DNA of 64,000 nucleotides from Serratia fonticola (GTDB taxonomy: Bacteria; Pseudomonadota; Gammaproteobacteria; Enterobacterales; Enterobacteriaceae). This document shows positions 25,915 to 35,292 of this stretch, one piece after another. The notes beneath the pieces were generated by a model. The model was not told where the DNA came from, did not search any database, and saw only the letters and a list, made by a program, of their open reading frames with translations. Within the stretch, counting starts at the first letter, position 1; each line of letters opens with the position of its first letter. Where the stretch lies: positions 3,410,001 through 3,474,000 of the forward strand of contig NZ_VFMK01000001.1 of the NCBI RefSeq assembly GCF_006715025.1, written 5' to 3'. The position numbers were made by a program, and so were the translations under genes.

Positions 25915-27174
25915 ATGAACCGCGAAACCAAAAAATATTATGTGCTTCTAAGCGGCCTGCTGTTCTTTTTCTTCTTTACCTGGTCAAGCAGCTTTTCATT
26001 GATATCTATCTGGCTGAACCAAAAGATTGGCCTGAAAGGCGCGGAAACCGGCCTGATCTTTTCGGCCATCTCGCTGGTAGCACTTTGTGCTCAGCCGCTG
26101 TACGGCTTTGTGCAGGATAAATTAGGGCTACGCAAACACCTGCTGCAATTTCTTGGCGTGATGCTGCTACTGACCGGCCCGTTCTTCATCTACATCTATG
26201 CCCCGCTGCTGGCCACTAACCTGATGCTCGGCGCACTGGTTGGCGGCCTGTTTATTGGCGCCACTTTCTTTGCCGGTATCGGTGCCCTGGAGTCTTACAC
26301 CGAACGCGTCAGCCGCATCGTAGGCTTCGAGTTTGGCCGTGCCCGTATGTGGGGCTCACTTGGCTGGGCGAGCGCCACCTTTTTTGCCGGGTTTATTTTT
26401 AACATCAATCCGAACATCAACTTCTGGTTGGCTTCCGCCTCAGCGGTGCTGTTCCTGTTGTTATTAAGCCGGGTTCGCGAACTCAAACCCAACGCGATGG
26501 CCGGGCTGGAATACGGCAAGCCGGAAAGCCTCAAGCTCGGAGATGCACTGGCCCTGTTGCGCCTGCCAGGCTTCTGGGCACTGGTCGTGTTTGTCCTTGG
26601 CATTAGCGTCTATAACGTGTTTGACCAGCAATTCTCCGTTTACTTTGCCTCGCAGTTCCCAACCCAGCAGCAAGGTAATGAGATGTACGGTTTTCTTAAT
26701 TCGTTGCAAGTCTTCCTCGAGGCGGGTGGCATGTTCCTAGCCCCGTTGCTGGTTAACCGCATCGGTGCGAAACAGGGATTACTCCTGGCCGGCAGCGTGA
26801 TGGCATTACGCATGTTCGGCTCTGGCCTGGCCAGCGGCGCGCTGATGATTTCAGCCATGAAACTGCTTCATGCCGTTGAGCTTCCCATTCTGTTAATCGC
26901 TATTTTCAAATATATCGCGACTCGTTTTGACAGCCGCTTATCCTCGACGCTGTACCTGGTGGGATTCCAATTCATTACTCAAGTCATGGCCAGCTTCCTT
27001 TCACCGCTGGCAGGTTACGGCTACGACCATATCGGTTTTGCACAAACCTATCTGCTGATGGGCTGCGCGGTCGCTTGTACCACCCTTATCTCTTGTTTCC
27101 TGCTTCGTGGGGAGACCCCATCTCAAGCACCACAATTTCAACCCGTAATAAAATCAAGTGAGTCAATTCAATGA
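25915..27174 (+). CDS. cscB: sucrose (oligosaccharide):H+ symporter, LacY/CscB family
   Basis: A 12-helix inner-membrane transporter of the oligosaccharide:H+ symporter branch. It shares family segments with E. coli CscB: PLYGFVQDKLGLRKHLLQF, GALESYTERVSRIVGFEFGRARMWGSLGWA, NVFDQQFSVYFASQF and MKLLHAVELPILLIAIFKY. The ATG at 25915 (419 aa, the family length) is the real start, because upstream residues overlap the operators. It overlaps the hydrolase gene by ATGA. The substrate is inferred from the neighbouring invertase and regulator; raffinose or fructo-oligosaccharides remain possible. Confidence 0.88.
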   Translation: MNRETKKYYVLLSGLLFFFFFTWSSSFSLISIWLNQKIGLKGAETGLIFSAISLVALCAQPLYGFVQDKLGLRKHLLQFLGVMLLLTGPFFIYIYAPLLATNLMLGALVGGLFIGATFFAGIGALESYTERVSRIVGFEFGRARMWGSLGWASATFFAGFIFNINPNINFWLASASAVLFLLLLSRVRELKPNAMAGLEYGKPESLKLGDALALLRLPGFWALVVFVLGISVYNVFDQQFSVYFASQFPTQQQGNEMYGFLNSLQVFLEAGGMFLAPLLVNRIGAKQGLLLAGSVMALRMFGSGLASGALMISAMKLLHAVELPILLIAIFKYIATRFDSRLSSTLYLVGFQFITQVMASFLSPLAGYGYDHIGFAQTYLLMGCAVACTTLISCFLLRGETPSQAPQFQPVIKSSESIQ

Positions 27175-28613
27175 ACAATGCCTTAGCTCGAGCCGAACAT
27201 GCTGTTGAAGCTCTGCGCGCACAGCGTCAGGATGATTATTACCCACGTTTCCATCTGGCCGCACTTGCGGGCTGGATCAACGATCCTAACGGTCTGATCT
27301 ACATTAACGGGGTTTATCACGCGTTTTATCAGCATCACCCTTACGATGAAAATTGGGGCCCGATGCATTGGGCCCACGCGACCAGTAAAGATCTTGTGCA
27401 CTGGCAGCACCAGCCTATCGCCCTGGCGCCGGGCGATGAGTATGACAAAGACGGCTGTTTCTCCGGTTGCGCGGTGAATGATAACGGCGTCCTGACGCTG
27501 ATTTATACCGGCCACGTCTGGTTGGGTAAAGCGGGAGACGATGACCAGGTCTGTGAAGTGCAATGTCTGGCGACCAGCCACGACGGTGTTAACTTTGTTA
27601 AACAGGGCCCGGTGTTAACGCCACCGGCAGGGATCCAGCACTTCCGCGATCCTAAAGTCTGGCATGAAGCCGGTGAGTGGTGGATGGTTTTGGGCGCCAA
27701 AGAGAATGGTCTCGGCCAGGTACGTTTATATCGCTCCCCCGACCTGCGTAACTGGCAATTTGAACGGGTGGTTGCAGCAGCGAATTCGCTGGCTCAAGGG
27801 TATATGTGGGAATGTCCGGATATGTTCCCGCTGGGAGAACAGCATATCCTGCTCTTCTCGCCACAAGGGCTGGCTGCCCAGGGTTACCGCAACCGTAACC
27901 GCTTCCAGAGTGGTTATCTGTTGGGGAGCTGGCGCCCTGAAGACGATTTTGCTATCGCCCAACCCTTCTGTGAGCTGGATGCGGGGCATGATTTTTATGC
28001 ACCGCAAACCTTCACCGCAGCGGATGGTCGTCGCATGCTGTTTGCCTGGATGGACATGTGGGAATCCCCAATGCCCAGCAAAGCACACGGTTGGGCTGGC
28101 GCACTGACGCTGCCACGTGAACTCACGTTGAGTGCGCAGGGGAAAGTACTGATGAATCCGGCGCGTGAACTGACGGCGCTGCGGGGCGAAAAACAACTGT
28201 TTGGTGCCACACAGTGCCGTAATCAGCGGCATCTGTTGGGCGATAATCTGCAAGAACTCACGCTGACGGTGGATCTTGCCGCCAGCGACGCGGAGCGCTA
28301 TGGCATCACCATTGGCCAGGCAGCCCGGCTGTATGTCGATAATCAATCTCACCGCCTGGTGTTAGAACGCTTCAGCCCTGACCCTGCCCTGTGTAGCTAC
28401 CGTAGTGTGCCGCTGCCAGAAGGTAATGTGCTGACACTGCACATTTTTGTCGACCGTTCTTCATTGGAAGTGTTTGCCAATCAAGGTGAGGCCTGCTTAA
28501 CCAGCCGCATCTACCCACAACAGGGGGATAGCAACGTCGGCCTGTTTGCCGAGGCAGGATGCGCTCAGTTCGGCCAGATTGAAGCCTGGACGTTGAACGC
28601 TATCTGTCAGTAA
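27171..28613 (+). CDS. cscA: GH32 sucrose hydrolase (invertase) CscA-like
   Basis: A cytosolic beta-fructofuranosidase, 480 aa. GH32 motifs are visible: the nucleophile Asp in GWINDPNGLIY (about residue 41), FRDPKVW (transition-state stabiliser) and the acid/base Glu in WECPDMFPLG. A C-terminal beta-sandwich carries the conserved IFVDRSSLEVFANQGE. Paired with a proton symporter, not a PTS enzyme II, it should hydrolyse unphosphorylated sucrose to glucose and fructose. No fructokinase gene (cscK) is present. It is followed by a strong terminator. Confidence 0.9.
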   Translation: MNNALARAEHAVEALRAQRQDDYYPRFHLAALAGWINDPNGLIYINGVYHAFYQHHPYDENWGPMHWAHATSKDLVHWQHQPIALAPGDEYDKDGCFSGCAVNDNGVLTLIYTGHVWLGKAGDDDQVCEVQCLATSHDGVNFVKQGPVLTPPAGIQHFRDPKVWHEAGEWWMVLGAKENGLGQVRLYRSPDLRNWQFERVVAAANSLAQGYMWECPDMFPLGEQHILLFSPQGLAAQGYRNRNRFQSGYLLGSWRPEDDFAIAQPFCELDAGHDFYAPQTFTAADGRRMLFAWMDMWESPMPSKAHGWAGALTLPRELTLSAQGKVLMNPARELTALRGEKQLFGATQCRNQRHLLGDNLQELTLTVDLAASDAERYGITIGQAARLYVDNQSHRLVLERFSPDPALCSYRSVPLPEGNVLTLHIFVDRSSLEVFANQGEACLTSRIYPQQGDSNVGLFAEAGCAQFGQIEAWTLNAICQ

Positions 28614-28620
28614 ATGATGA

Positions 28621-28654
28621 CCCGCTCCCCCTTAAACCATGGGAGCGGGCTTTT
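28621..28654 (+). terminator. terminator of the cscBA operon
   Basis: CCCGCTCCC / GGGAGCGGG with an 11-base loop and a TTTT tract at the end, 8 bases after the hydrolase stop codon. It abuts the 3' end of the convergent regulator. Confidence 0.85.
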
Positions 28655-29654
28655 ACAGTGAGTCTCGTACCAGCAATGGGCAGGCAATCTGCACCGTTTC
28701 CTTGTGCGTAAGTTGGTTAATCACATGTAAGGCTGCCCGGCGCCCGAGTTCGTAATGGGGCAACTGCACGGTCGTCAGCGGGGGCAGGAACAGTTCACCG
28801 ATCGCCACCATGTTGTCATACCCTACCACCGCTACCTGCTCAGGAATTCGCCATCCCTGCGACAACAAGGTCTGATAAACCAGAAAGGCTACGCGATCGT
28901 TGCCACACACCACCACGTCACAGTCTTTACTGCCAGGAGAAAAGTGGTTAGCCAAAATAGTGACAGTGTCACGGTAATGCTCATCCCCCGCACTGAGGTC
29001 AAGATGATATTGATGCAGTGATTCCACATTACCGCCCGCTTCAGACCAGGCTCGCTCCAATCCGCTGCGCCGCAATCCCGCTGCCAAAGTGTTCTCAGGC
29101 AGATGAATACACAATGGCGCCCGATAACCCCGGGCGATAACCTCTCGCATGGCATCGTACTGCCCCTGCTCATCATCGGGAATATAACAGGCAACCTGAT
29201 TCTCCGGGCTGATACAGTTTGCCAGCACCAGTTGTCGATCGAGTAATTTGCTGGGGAGTGAAACCTGGCGTAACCCCATGGTGGTGAAAATCACCCCATC
29301 AGGCCGATGTGCCAATAACAGATCGACGGTCTGTTCCGCGTCGTCATCGGCAAACAGGTTAACCACAAAACTGTTCCACCCCTGCTCACGCGCGGTTTTT
29401 TCAATCGACAGGATCATCTCTACCGAGAATGGCGTCGTCGCCGTGTCCAGCGCCAGCACGCCAAGGGTTTTCACCCTGCTGCTATCCCCTCGAATACGGC
29501 GTGCCGAGAGGTCCGGAACATAGTCCAGTTGGTCAATCGCCTGCTTGACACGCCGGTAGGTCTCTGGCCGCAATTTATCGGGCTCGTTGATGGCTCGGGA
29601 AACCGTCATCAACGAGACACCGGCAAGTCTAGCTACGTCTTTCAGCGAGGCCAT
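28653..29654 (-). CDS. cscR: LacI-family repressor of sucrose genes (CscR-like)
   Basis: A 333-aa LacI/GalR-family regulator. The N-terminal helix-turn-helix and hinge helix are visible (MASLKDVARLAGVSLMTVSRAINEPDKLRPET), then a periplasmic-binding-protein-like core with GVIFTTMG and CGNDRVAFLVYQTLLSQGWRIPEQVAVVGYDN. It converges on cscBA, and the two identical palindromes before cscB are its likely targets. No copy of that palindrome was seen before its own start, so autoregulation is not evident. Confidence 0.88.
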   Translation of the reverse strand: MASLKDVARLAGVSLMTVSRAINEPDKLRPETYRRVKQAIDQLDYVPDLSARRIRGDSSRVKTLGVLALDTATTPFSVEMILSIEKTAREQGWNSFVVNLFADDDAEQTVDLLLAHRPDGVIFTTMGLRQVSLPSKLLDRQLVLANCISPENQVACYIPDDEQGQYDAMREVIARGYRAPLCIHLPENTLAAGLRRSGLERAWSEAGGNVESLHQYHLDLSAGDEHYRDTVTILANHFSPGSKDCDVVVCGNDRVAFLVYQTLLSQGWRIPEQVAVVGYDNMVAIGELFLPPLTTVQLPHYELGRRAALHVINQLTHKETVQIACPLLVRDSL

Positions 29655-29711
29655 GCACCTTTCTCTGTCTGGGAAGTAAAGTCAGATAATCCCATACCTT
29701 AGCGCCGAACT

Positions 29712-30287
29712 CTACTCTGCCATGACGGGCACGATGTCTGCCCACAGCGCCATCGCCTGATTCCCTTGTGCAATCAGCCGCAGCGGGCCATCACCCGGCA
29801 GCCACCAGCACCCTTCGCGCACCGCCAACCGACTGCCATCGGGTAACTGCCATTCCCCTCGTAGCACATACAACACACCGGCATGCTGTAGCGACAGCCC
29901 GGTGGTTTCAACAATAGACTGCACCTGTGCGGTATAGCGGCCGCGGCGTGTCATGATATTGAAGTCCTGACTGCTGCCCCCCAATAATGTTGCCTCCAAG
30001 GCCAGATCGCCTGAAAAGGCAAACGGCTCGCCGATATTTGTCAGCCTGTGGTCGATATTGCCAGCGCTGAACAGGCGTACACCATCCCCTTCCAGCAACG
30101 TGATAGAGCGATCGATATCGTTAAAGGCAGAGAACGGGCCATCTTGAGCAATAGTCGCGATACTGGCACGCCAATCAAACGTCGTATTCCCCGCCGGCTG
30201 GCAGGTAATTTCACGGGTTTCACCACCGCCATTGCGCCACGGGCTGCTCGGTAGACTGGCAAAGTCAAAACGGATAAGGTTCATCAT
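29712..30287 (-). CDS. hutD: HutD-family protein of histidine utilisation
   Basis: A 191-aa two-cupin-like protein. HutD is widespread in hut operons and is thought to act as a governor of hut expression or flux; the exact function is not settled. The family features PWRNGGGETREI (N-terminal) and the central DRSITLLEGDGVRL strand are present. It overlaps the end of hutF by four bases, and AGGAGG lies just before its ATG pair (30287/30284), so it is translated from the hutF message. Confidence 0.88.
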   Translation of the reverse strand: MMNLIRFDFASLPSSPWRNGGGETREITCQPAGNTTFDWRASIATIAQDGPFSAFNDIDRSITLLEGDGVRLFSAGNIDHRLTNIGEPFAFSGDLALEATLLGGSSQDFNIMTRRGRYTAQVQSIVETTGLSLQHAGVLYVLRGEWQLPDGSRLAVREGCWWLPGDGPLRLIAQGNQAMALWADIVPVMAE

Positions 30288-31654
30288 ACCTCCTGTTGGA
30301 GCGTTTTCAGTACCTGCAGGAACGCCGCGCTGCTTTGCTGTTGCATTGCATGACGCCCCTGCTCAATCACCTGTTTGCCCGCCACGAAGACGTCACGGAT
30401 CTGTTCTTTGCCACCGGCAAATAGCCAACGGTTGAGGATGGACATATCGGTGGCGGCTGCCAGATAAGGGTCGTCACCGTCCAGCACCAGCCAATCCGCC
30501 CGGGCTCCTGCTGCCAACTGGCCAATCGCTATGCCGCAGGCCTGCGCACCACCTTGTAATGCCTGCTGATAGAGCACATCTCCCACAGCAGGCTCTGACG
30601 GCGTTGTCAGACGGTTGCGGCGCTGATCGCGTAACCGCTGCCCATACTCAAACCAACGCAACTCCTCCACCACGCTCAAGGAAACGTGGCTGTCCGAGCC
30701 TATTCCCCAATGCCCCTGATGATGCAGATAGCTATCGCCAGGGAAAATACCGTCGCCCAGGTTAGCCTCCGTGGTTGGGCATAACCCCGCAACGGCTTTA
30801 CTGTGTGCCAGTTGCTCCAGCTCTTCGCGATCCAGATGAGTAGCGTGCACCAGGCACCAACGGCTATCTACCGGTAAATGCTCATACAGCCAGGCCACCG
30901 GGCGTTGTCTGCTCCAGGCCAGGCAGTCATTTACCTCTTTCTGCTGCTCGGCAATATGGATATGTACCGGCAAATGCGGGTCACTTGCCGCCAGGATCTG
31001 CTGCATCTGGCTTAACTCGACCGCCCGCAGGGAATGGAAACATAACCCTTGATTCTGCAACGGTTGCGTTGCCAATTGGCGAGCAATCACCTGTTGTTGC
31101 TCCAGATAGCTTTCCACGTTCTGAATAAACCGTCGCTGGCCCGGCTGTGCCGGTTGGGCACCAAAACCAGCATAGCTATACAGCACTGGCAGCAACGTCA
31201 TACCCATCCCGGCCTGCTCCGCGGCTAAACTGAGATGCCCCGTCATTTCACCGCGATCACCATAAGGTTTACCGTTGGGTGCGTGATGCAGATAATGGAA
31301 CTCTGCAACCTGGGTATAGCCGCCTTTAAGCATTTCGATATACAGTTGACGGGCAATAATCCCAACCTGCTCTGGGGTTAAACGCTGAACCAGGCGATAC
31401 ATCAGATCGCGCCACGTCCAGAAACTGTCCTGCGGATCGCCGGCCACCTCTGCCAACCCGGCCATTGCGCGCTGGAAAGCGTGAGAATGCAGGTTCGGCA
31501 TGCCGGGAACCACATCACCGTGCAAACGAAGGCAACCGACAGGTTCGGCATTCGGCATCACTTGGGTCAGTTGCCCGTGGTCATCGACATCGAGCCGCAC
31601 GTTATGCGCCCAGCCGGACGGAAGCAACGCGCGAGAGGCAAAATAAGCAGGCAT
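30284..31654 (-). CDS. hutF: formimidoylglutamate deiminase HutF
   Basis: This amidohydrolase-superfamily enzyme converts N-formimidoyl-L-glutamate to N-formyl-L-glutamate plus ammonia, the step that opens the five-enzyme histidine route. Zinc-site motifs are visible: NLHSHAFQRAMAG, HIHIAEQQKEV and GSDSHVSLS. At 456 aa it is the normal length. HutG in this cluster takes the product to glutamate and formate. It is divergent from hutC, with a HutC-type palindrome between them. Confidence 0.94.
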   Translation of the reverse strand: MPAYFASRALLPSGWAHNVRLDVDDHGQLTQVMPNAEPVGCLRLHGDVVPGMPNLHSHAFQRAMAGLAEVAGDPQDSFWTWRDLMYRLVQRLTPEQVGIIARQLYIEMLKGGYTQVAEFHYLHHAPNGKPYGDRGEMTGHLSLAAEQAGMGMTLLPVLYSYAGFGAQPAQPGQRRFIQNVESYLEQQQVIARQLATQPLQNQGLCFHSLRAVELSQMQQILAASDPHLPVHIHIAEQQKEVNDCLAWSRQRPVAWLYEHLPVDSRWCLVHATHLDREELEQLAHSKAVAGLCPTTEANLGDGIFPGDSYLHHQGHWGIGSDSHVSLSVVEELRWFEYGQRLRDQRRNRLTTPSEPAVGDVLYQQALQGGAQACGIAIGQLAAGARADWLVLDGDDPYLAAATDMSILNRWLFAGGKEQIRDVFVAGKQVIEQGRHAMQQQSSAAFLQVLKTLQQEV

Positions 31655-31756
31655 AGCAGTATTCCAAAGTAGGTGTAACGGCTAAGAACGCGCACCAGGC
31701 GCGCAGGTAAAAAAATTGTGAACCAATTTCGTTAAACTGGTGAACTGGCCCTTACT

Positions 31757-31766
31757 TGTATATACA
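31757..31766. promoter_or_regulatory. HutC operator in the hutF-hutC region
   Basis: TGTATATACA, within CTTGTATATACATATACAG. It has the form of the Pseudomonas HutC site (CTTGTAnnTACAAG type). It lies between the divergent hutF and hutC, so it could control both. Confidence 0.65.
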
Positions 31767-31831
31767 TATACAGACCCCAACATCAACAGTAAACTGATGT
31801 TATTATCTTTTTATTTGACGAGGTTAACGTC

Positions 31832-32587
31832 GTGGTAGATCAACAGACCCTGCTGCAGCTGGCTGCAGCCATGAGCGATACCCCCGCCCCGATCTATCAA
31901 CGGGTCAAACAGGCGATAGTCAGCCAGATCCGCGCGGGTCATTGGCAGCCGCATCAGCGTGTTCCCTCAGAAAGTGAACTGGTTGCCGAACTCGGCGTCA
32001 GCCGCATGACCATCAATCGTGCATTACGCGAGTTGACCAGCGAAGGATTTTTGATCCGCATGCAGGGCGTCGGCACCTTCGTTGCCGAAGCTAAAGCACA
32101 TACGGCATTGCTGGAAGTCCATAATATCGCCGATGAGATCGCCGCCAGGGGGCATCGCCACAGCAGCAAAATTCTACAGTTGAAAGCCCGCCCTGCCAGC
32201 GATGAAGAGGCCACAGCCTTTGGGATCCAACCGGGTCAGCAACTGTTTTACTCGCAGATTGTGCATTACGAAAATGACGTGCCCGTACAAGTGGAGGATC
32301 GCTGTGTCAATCCGCTGGCTGCCCCCGACTATCTGCTGCAGGATTTCGATCGGGTCACACCCTATATTTATCTGACACAGGCCGCCCCGCTGAGTGCGGG
32401 TGAGCATATTGTGGAGGCCGTGATCCCTACCCGTCACGAACGCGAACTGTTGCAATTAGAGGACCATGAGCCGGGTTTACTGATCCACCGCCGGACCTGG
32501 TCAGGCAAAACGGTAGTCACCTCTGCACGTCTGCTCTACCCTGGCAGCCGTTATCAGCTGTTTGGCCGTTTTACCAATCAGGTCTGA
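31832..32587 (+). CDS. hutC: histidine utilisation repressor HutC
   Basis: A GntR/HutC-family repressor, 251 aa. The winged helix spans about residues 18-85 (VPSESELVAELGVSRMTINRALRELTSEG), followed by a UTRA domain that in relatives binds urocanate. The start is GTG at 31832 with GAGG nine bases upstream; the ATG at 31871 is an alternative. Matching palindromes lie before hutF/hutC and before hutI. About 280 gene-free bases separate it from hutI, so hutI has its own promoter. Confidence 0.93.
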   Translation: MVDQQTLLQLAAAMSDTPAPIYQRVKQAIVSQIRAGHWQPHQRVPSESELVAELGVSRMTINRALRELTSEGFLIRMQGVGTFVAEAKAHTALLEVHNIADEIAARGHRHSSKILQLKARPASDEEATAFGIQPGQQLFYSQIVHYENDVPVQVEDRCVNPLAAPDYLLQDFDRVTPYIYLTQAAPLSAGEHIVEAVIPTRHERELLQLEDHEPGLLIHRRTWSGKTVVTSARLLYPGSRYQLFGRFTNQV

Positions 32588-32871
32588 GCATCATCCTCTC
32601 TCCCGTTAGGCTCGGTCTCTTATGCACAACGCTTTTTGCCTGATTGGACTTGGTGGCAATGGAATTGCCATAACATCAGCGGCGCGCTGAAACCAGCGCC
32701 GGCGGGCGAGAGTCGCCCTCTCTTAATCTGTGAACAAGAGGTCGCCCACGGAGAGGGAAATAGGCGAGTGGCTATCTCCGCTCTGGCTTTTCCGCGTTTC
32801 ATCACATCTCGATAACAAATTTTTATCCCCTCTCTTGTAGCATTCCGGCGAATGCGCTAGGTTGTTTTTAA

Positions 32872-32883
32872 TTGTATATACAA
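32872..32883. promoter_or_regulatory. HutC operator upstream of hutI
   Basis: TTGTATATACAA, a perfect 12-bp palindrome 21 bases before the hutI start codon. It shares the TGTATATACA core with the hutF-hutC site. Occupancy there would block initiation. Confidence 0.7.
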
Positions 32884-32904
32884 CCCTGTGGGAGCGGAAA
32901 CACC

Positions 32905-34125
32905 ATGACGTCTGAGATCCACTGCGACAGCCTGTGGCACGGCGCCGATATTGTCACTATGCGTGAAGGTAAGTATCACACCATCCGCGATGGCGCGATC
33001 GCGGTACATGAAGGCAAAATCGTCTGGTTGGGAGAACAGGCATCCATGCCCGCGTTGACCGCGACAGAAACGGTGAAGTTTAGCGGTGGGATCATCACCC
33101 CCGGCCTGATTGATTGCCACACTCATCTGGTGTTTGGCGGCGATCGCAGCGCTGAGTTTGAACAACGGCTTAACGGGGTGAGCTACGCAGAGATTGCTGC
33201 ACAAGGCGGCGGCATCATTTCTACGGTAAAAGCCACTCGCGATGCGCAAGAGGCCCAACTGCTAGAGCAGGCGCTATTTCGTCTTCGGCCACTGCTGGCC
33301 GAAGGTGTGACCTGCGTTGAGATCAAATCCGGCTACGGATTAACCCCGCAGAGCGAACTGAAAATGTTACGCGTCGCACGTCAGTTGGGGGAGTTACTAC
33401 CTGTCGACGTGAAGACTACCTGTCTGGCCGCCCACGCGCTGCCGCCTGAATACGCCGGGCATAGCGACGACTATATTGAGCTGGTCTGCAATACCATCAT
33501 TCCAGAAGCAGCAGCCGCAGGTCTGGCAGATGCTGTGGATGCGTTCTGCGAGCATTTAGCGTTCTCCCCGGCGCAGGTCGAACGCGTTTTCGCCGCGGCC
33601 CAAAAAGCGGGACTACCGGTTAAACTGCATGCTGAGCAACTTTCAGCCCTGGGTGGCAGTGCTCTGGCAGCGCGGCATCATGCACTTTCCGCCGATCATC
33701 TTGAGTATGCCACTGAAGAAGATGCTATCGCCATGGCCACCGCGGGCACCGTGGCGGTTCTGCTGCCGGGAGCTTATTACCTGCTACGCGAAACACAATG
33801 CCCCCCTGTCGACCTGTTCCGCCAACATGGCGTAGCGATGGCGATCGCCAGCGACGCCAACCCTGGCACCTCTCCCGCCCTGTCGTTACGTTTGATGATT
33901 AATATGGCCTGCACCCTGTTCCGCCTCACACCGGAAGAGGCACTGGCAGGCGTGACGTTACATGCAGCTCAGGCCTTGGGGCTGAAAGAGAGCCATGGCT
34001 CTCTGGAGATCGGCAAGGTAGCAGATTTTGTGCATTGGCCGCTAACGCGTCCAGCGGAGCTGGCTTACTGGTTGGGAGGGCAACTTCCCTGCACCGTAAT
34101 TTTCCGAGGAGAAATCCGTCAATGA
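32905..34125 (+). CDS. hutI: imidazolonepropionase HutI
   Basis: A zinc- or iron-dependent amidohydrolase that hydrolyses 4-imidazolone-5-propionate to N-formimidoyl-L-glutamate. The metal motif DCHTHLVFGGDRS, KLHAEQLS and ASDANPGTSPALSLRLMINMAC are visible. The ATG at 32905 (406 aa) is chosen because GGAGCGG precedes it; the frame extends upstream only through the operator. It overlaps hutG by ATGA. Confidence 0.95.
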   Translation: MTSEIHCDSLWHGADIVTMREGKYHTIRDGAIAVHEGKIVWLGEQASMPALTATETVKFSGGIITPGLIDCHTHLVFGGDRSAEFEQRLNGVSYAEIAAQGGGIISTVKATRDAQEAQLLEQALFRLRPLLAEGVTCVEIKSGYGLTPQSELKMLRVARQLGELLPVDVKTTCLAAHALPPEYAGHSDDYIELVCNTIIPEAAAAGLADAVDAFCEHLAFSPAQVERVFAAAQKAGLPVKLHAEQLSALGGSALAARHHALSADHLEYATEEDAIAMATAGTVAVLLPGAYYLLRETQCPPVDLFRQHGVAMAIASDANPGTSPALSLRLMINMACTLFRLTPEEALAGVTLHAAQALGLKESHGSLEIGKVADFVHWPLTRPAELAYWLGGQLPCTVIFRGEIRQ

Positions 34126-34925
34126 TGATTCGCGATCCTTTTGAATTCCAAGCCGGTCATTTGCCGCTGCTGATCAGTATCCCTCATGCGGGTACCCGTT
34201 TGACGCCAGCGGTAGACAAAGGATTGACCGACGATGCCCGTCCCTTGCCGGACACCGATTGGCATATCCCACATCTCTACGACTTTGCCCGTGCCATGGG
34301 CGCCAGTATTTTAGTGGGGAACTATTCGCGCTTTGTGATTGACCTTAACCGTCCGGCAGATGATAAGCCGCTCTATACCACGGCGACCACTGGTCTGTTC
34401 CCCGATGTCTTGTTCGATGGCCGCCCCAGTTTTCTGCCTGGTGCTGCCCCTTCTGAAGCAGAGCGCGCGGGATACCTGGCAAACCTATGGCAGCCTTACC
34501 ATCAGCAATTACAGAATGAGCTGGTTCGGTTAAAAGCCAGACACGGCTATGCGTTGCTGTTTGACGCACACTCGATTGCCTCCGTGATACCACGCCTGTT
34601 CGATGGAAAACTTCCAGACCTCAATTTGGGTACTCATTCTGGCGCAAGCTGTGCCGCTGCGCTGAGCGATCGGCTGGTCAGCTGTTGTGAACAGCAACAA
34701 CAGTTTACCTACGTGCTCAACGGCCGTTTTAAGGGGGGATATATTACCCGAGCCTATGGGCAGCCGCAGGAAGGTCAGCATGCGGTGCAACTGGAGCTGG
34801 CGCAGGTGAATTATATGTCTGAACAGCCCCCATTCGCGTTTGATGCCGTCCGGGCTGCGCCCTTGCAGGCGCTGCTGAAGCAAATGCTGGAAAGCATGCT
34901 GGTGTGGGGAGAGCAACAGCGTTAA
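34122..34925 (+). CDS. hutG: N-formylglutamate deformylase HutG
   Basis: This enzyme hydrolyses N-formyl-L-glutamate to L-glutamate and formate, the last step of the HutF branch. It belongs to the N-formylglutamate amidohydrolase fold (267 aa), not the arginase-like HutG fold of Klebsiella. LLISIPHAGTRL, VIDLNRPADDKPLY and LLFDAHSIASVIP carry the likely metal and catalytic residues. It starts in the ATGA overlap with hutI, with AGGAG about 11 bases upstream. An imperfect hairpin without a T-run follows at 34942-34968. Confidence 0.93.
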   Translation: MMIRDPFEFQAGHLPLLISIPHAGTRLTPAVDKGLTDDARPLPDTDWHIPHLYDFARAMGASILVGNYSRFVIDLNRPADDKPLYTTATTGLFPDVLFDGRPSFLPGAAPSEAERAGYLANLWQPYHQQLQNELVRLKARHGYALLFDAHSIASVIPRLFDGKLPDLNLGTHSGASCAAALSDRLVSCCEQQQQFTYVLNGRFKGGYITRAYGQPQEGQHAVQLELAQVNYMSEQPPFAFDAVRAAPLQALLKQMLESMLVWGEQQR

Positions 34926-35292
34926 CAGCAGTGTCTTTGTTCGCTCTGACCCACCCAGGGTCGGAGCGACTGCACTCACCTCTTGCGCGATACCCCCTCG
35001 AGCAAAACTGCATTTTGAGCACTACATCGCAATTCTGATGGAAATAGTTTGTACTGGTCTAAACAGCGCACAAAACAGCGGCCCGCAGATTTTGCCATGC
35101 GCCACAATTTGCCGAAAAATGGCCCTTTCCGCCCCGCCATGCCCTCATCGTTGGATACGGCCGCACGGCAAGAGACCCGTCACAGAAAACGCCACCTGCC
35201 CCTTGGTCTGCCCGCCAGCCTCTGTTTGAACGTGGCTGAAGCGAGTACCGATCCCATTGGGCCGGTAACGATCCGTCATTCAGGAGGTAACG
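34926..35292. other. intergenic region hutG to serine hydrolase
   Basis: About 370 bases. It holds the imperfect GC hairpin noted for hutG (CGCTCTGACCC/GGGTCGGAGCG) and then no visible gene. Short open frames at 35038-35399 lack ribosome-binding sites and read as shadows. The next gene has an AGGAGGTAACG site directly before its ATG. Confidence 0.5.

Noticed and set aside
27726..28352. 208-aa minus-strand open frame
   Set aside because: Antisense to the GH32 hydrolase; no independent start signals.
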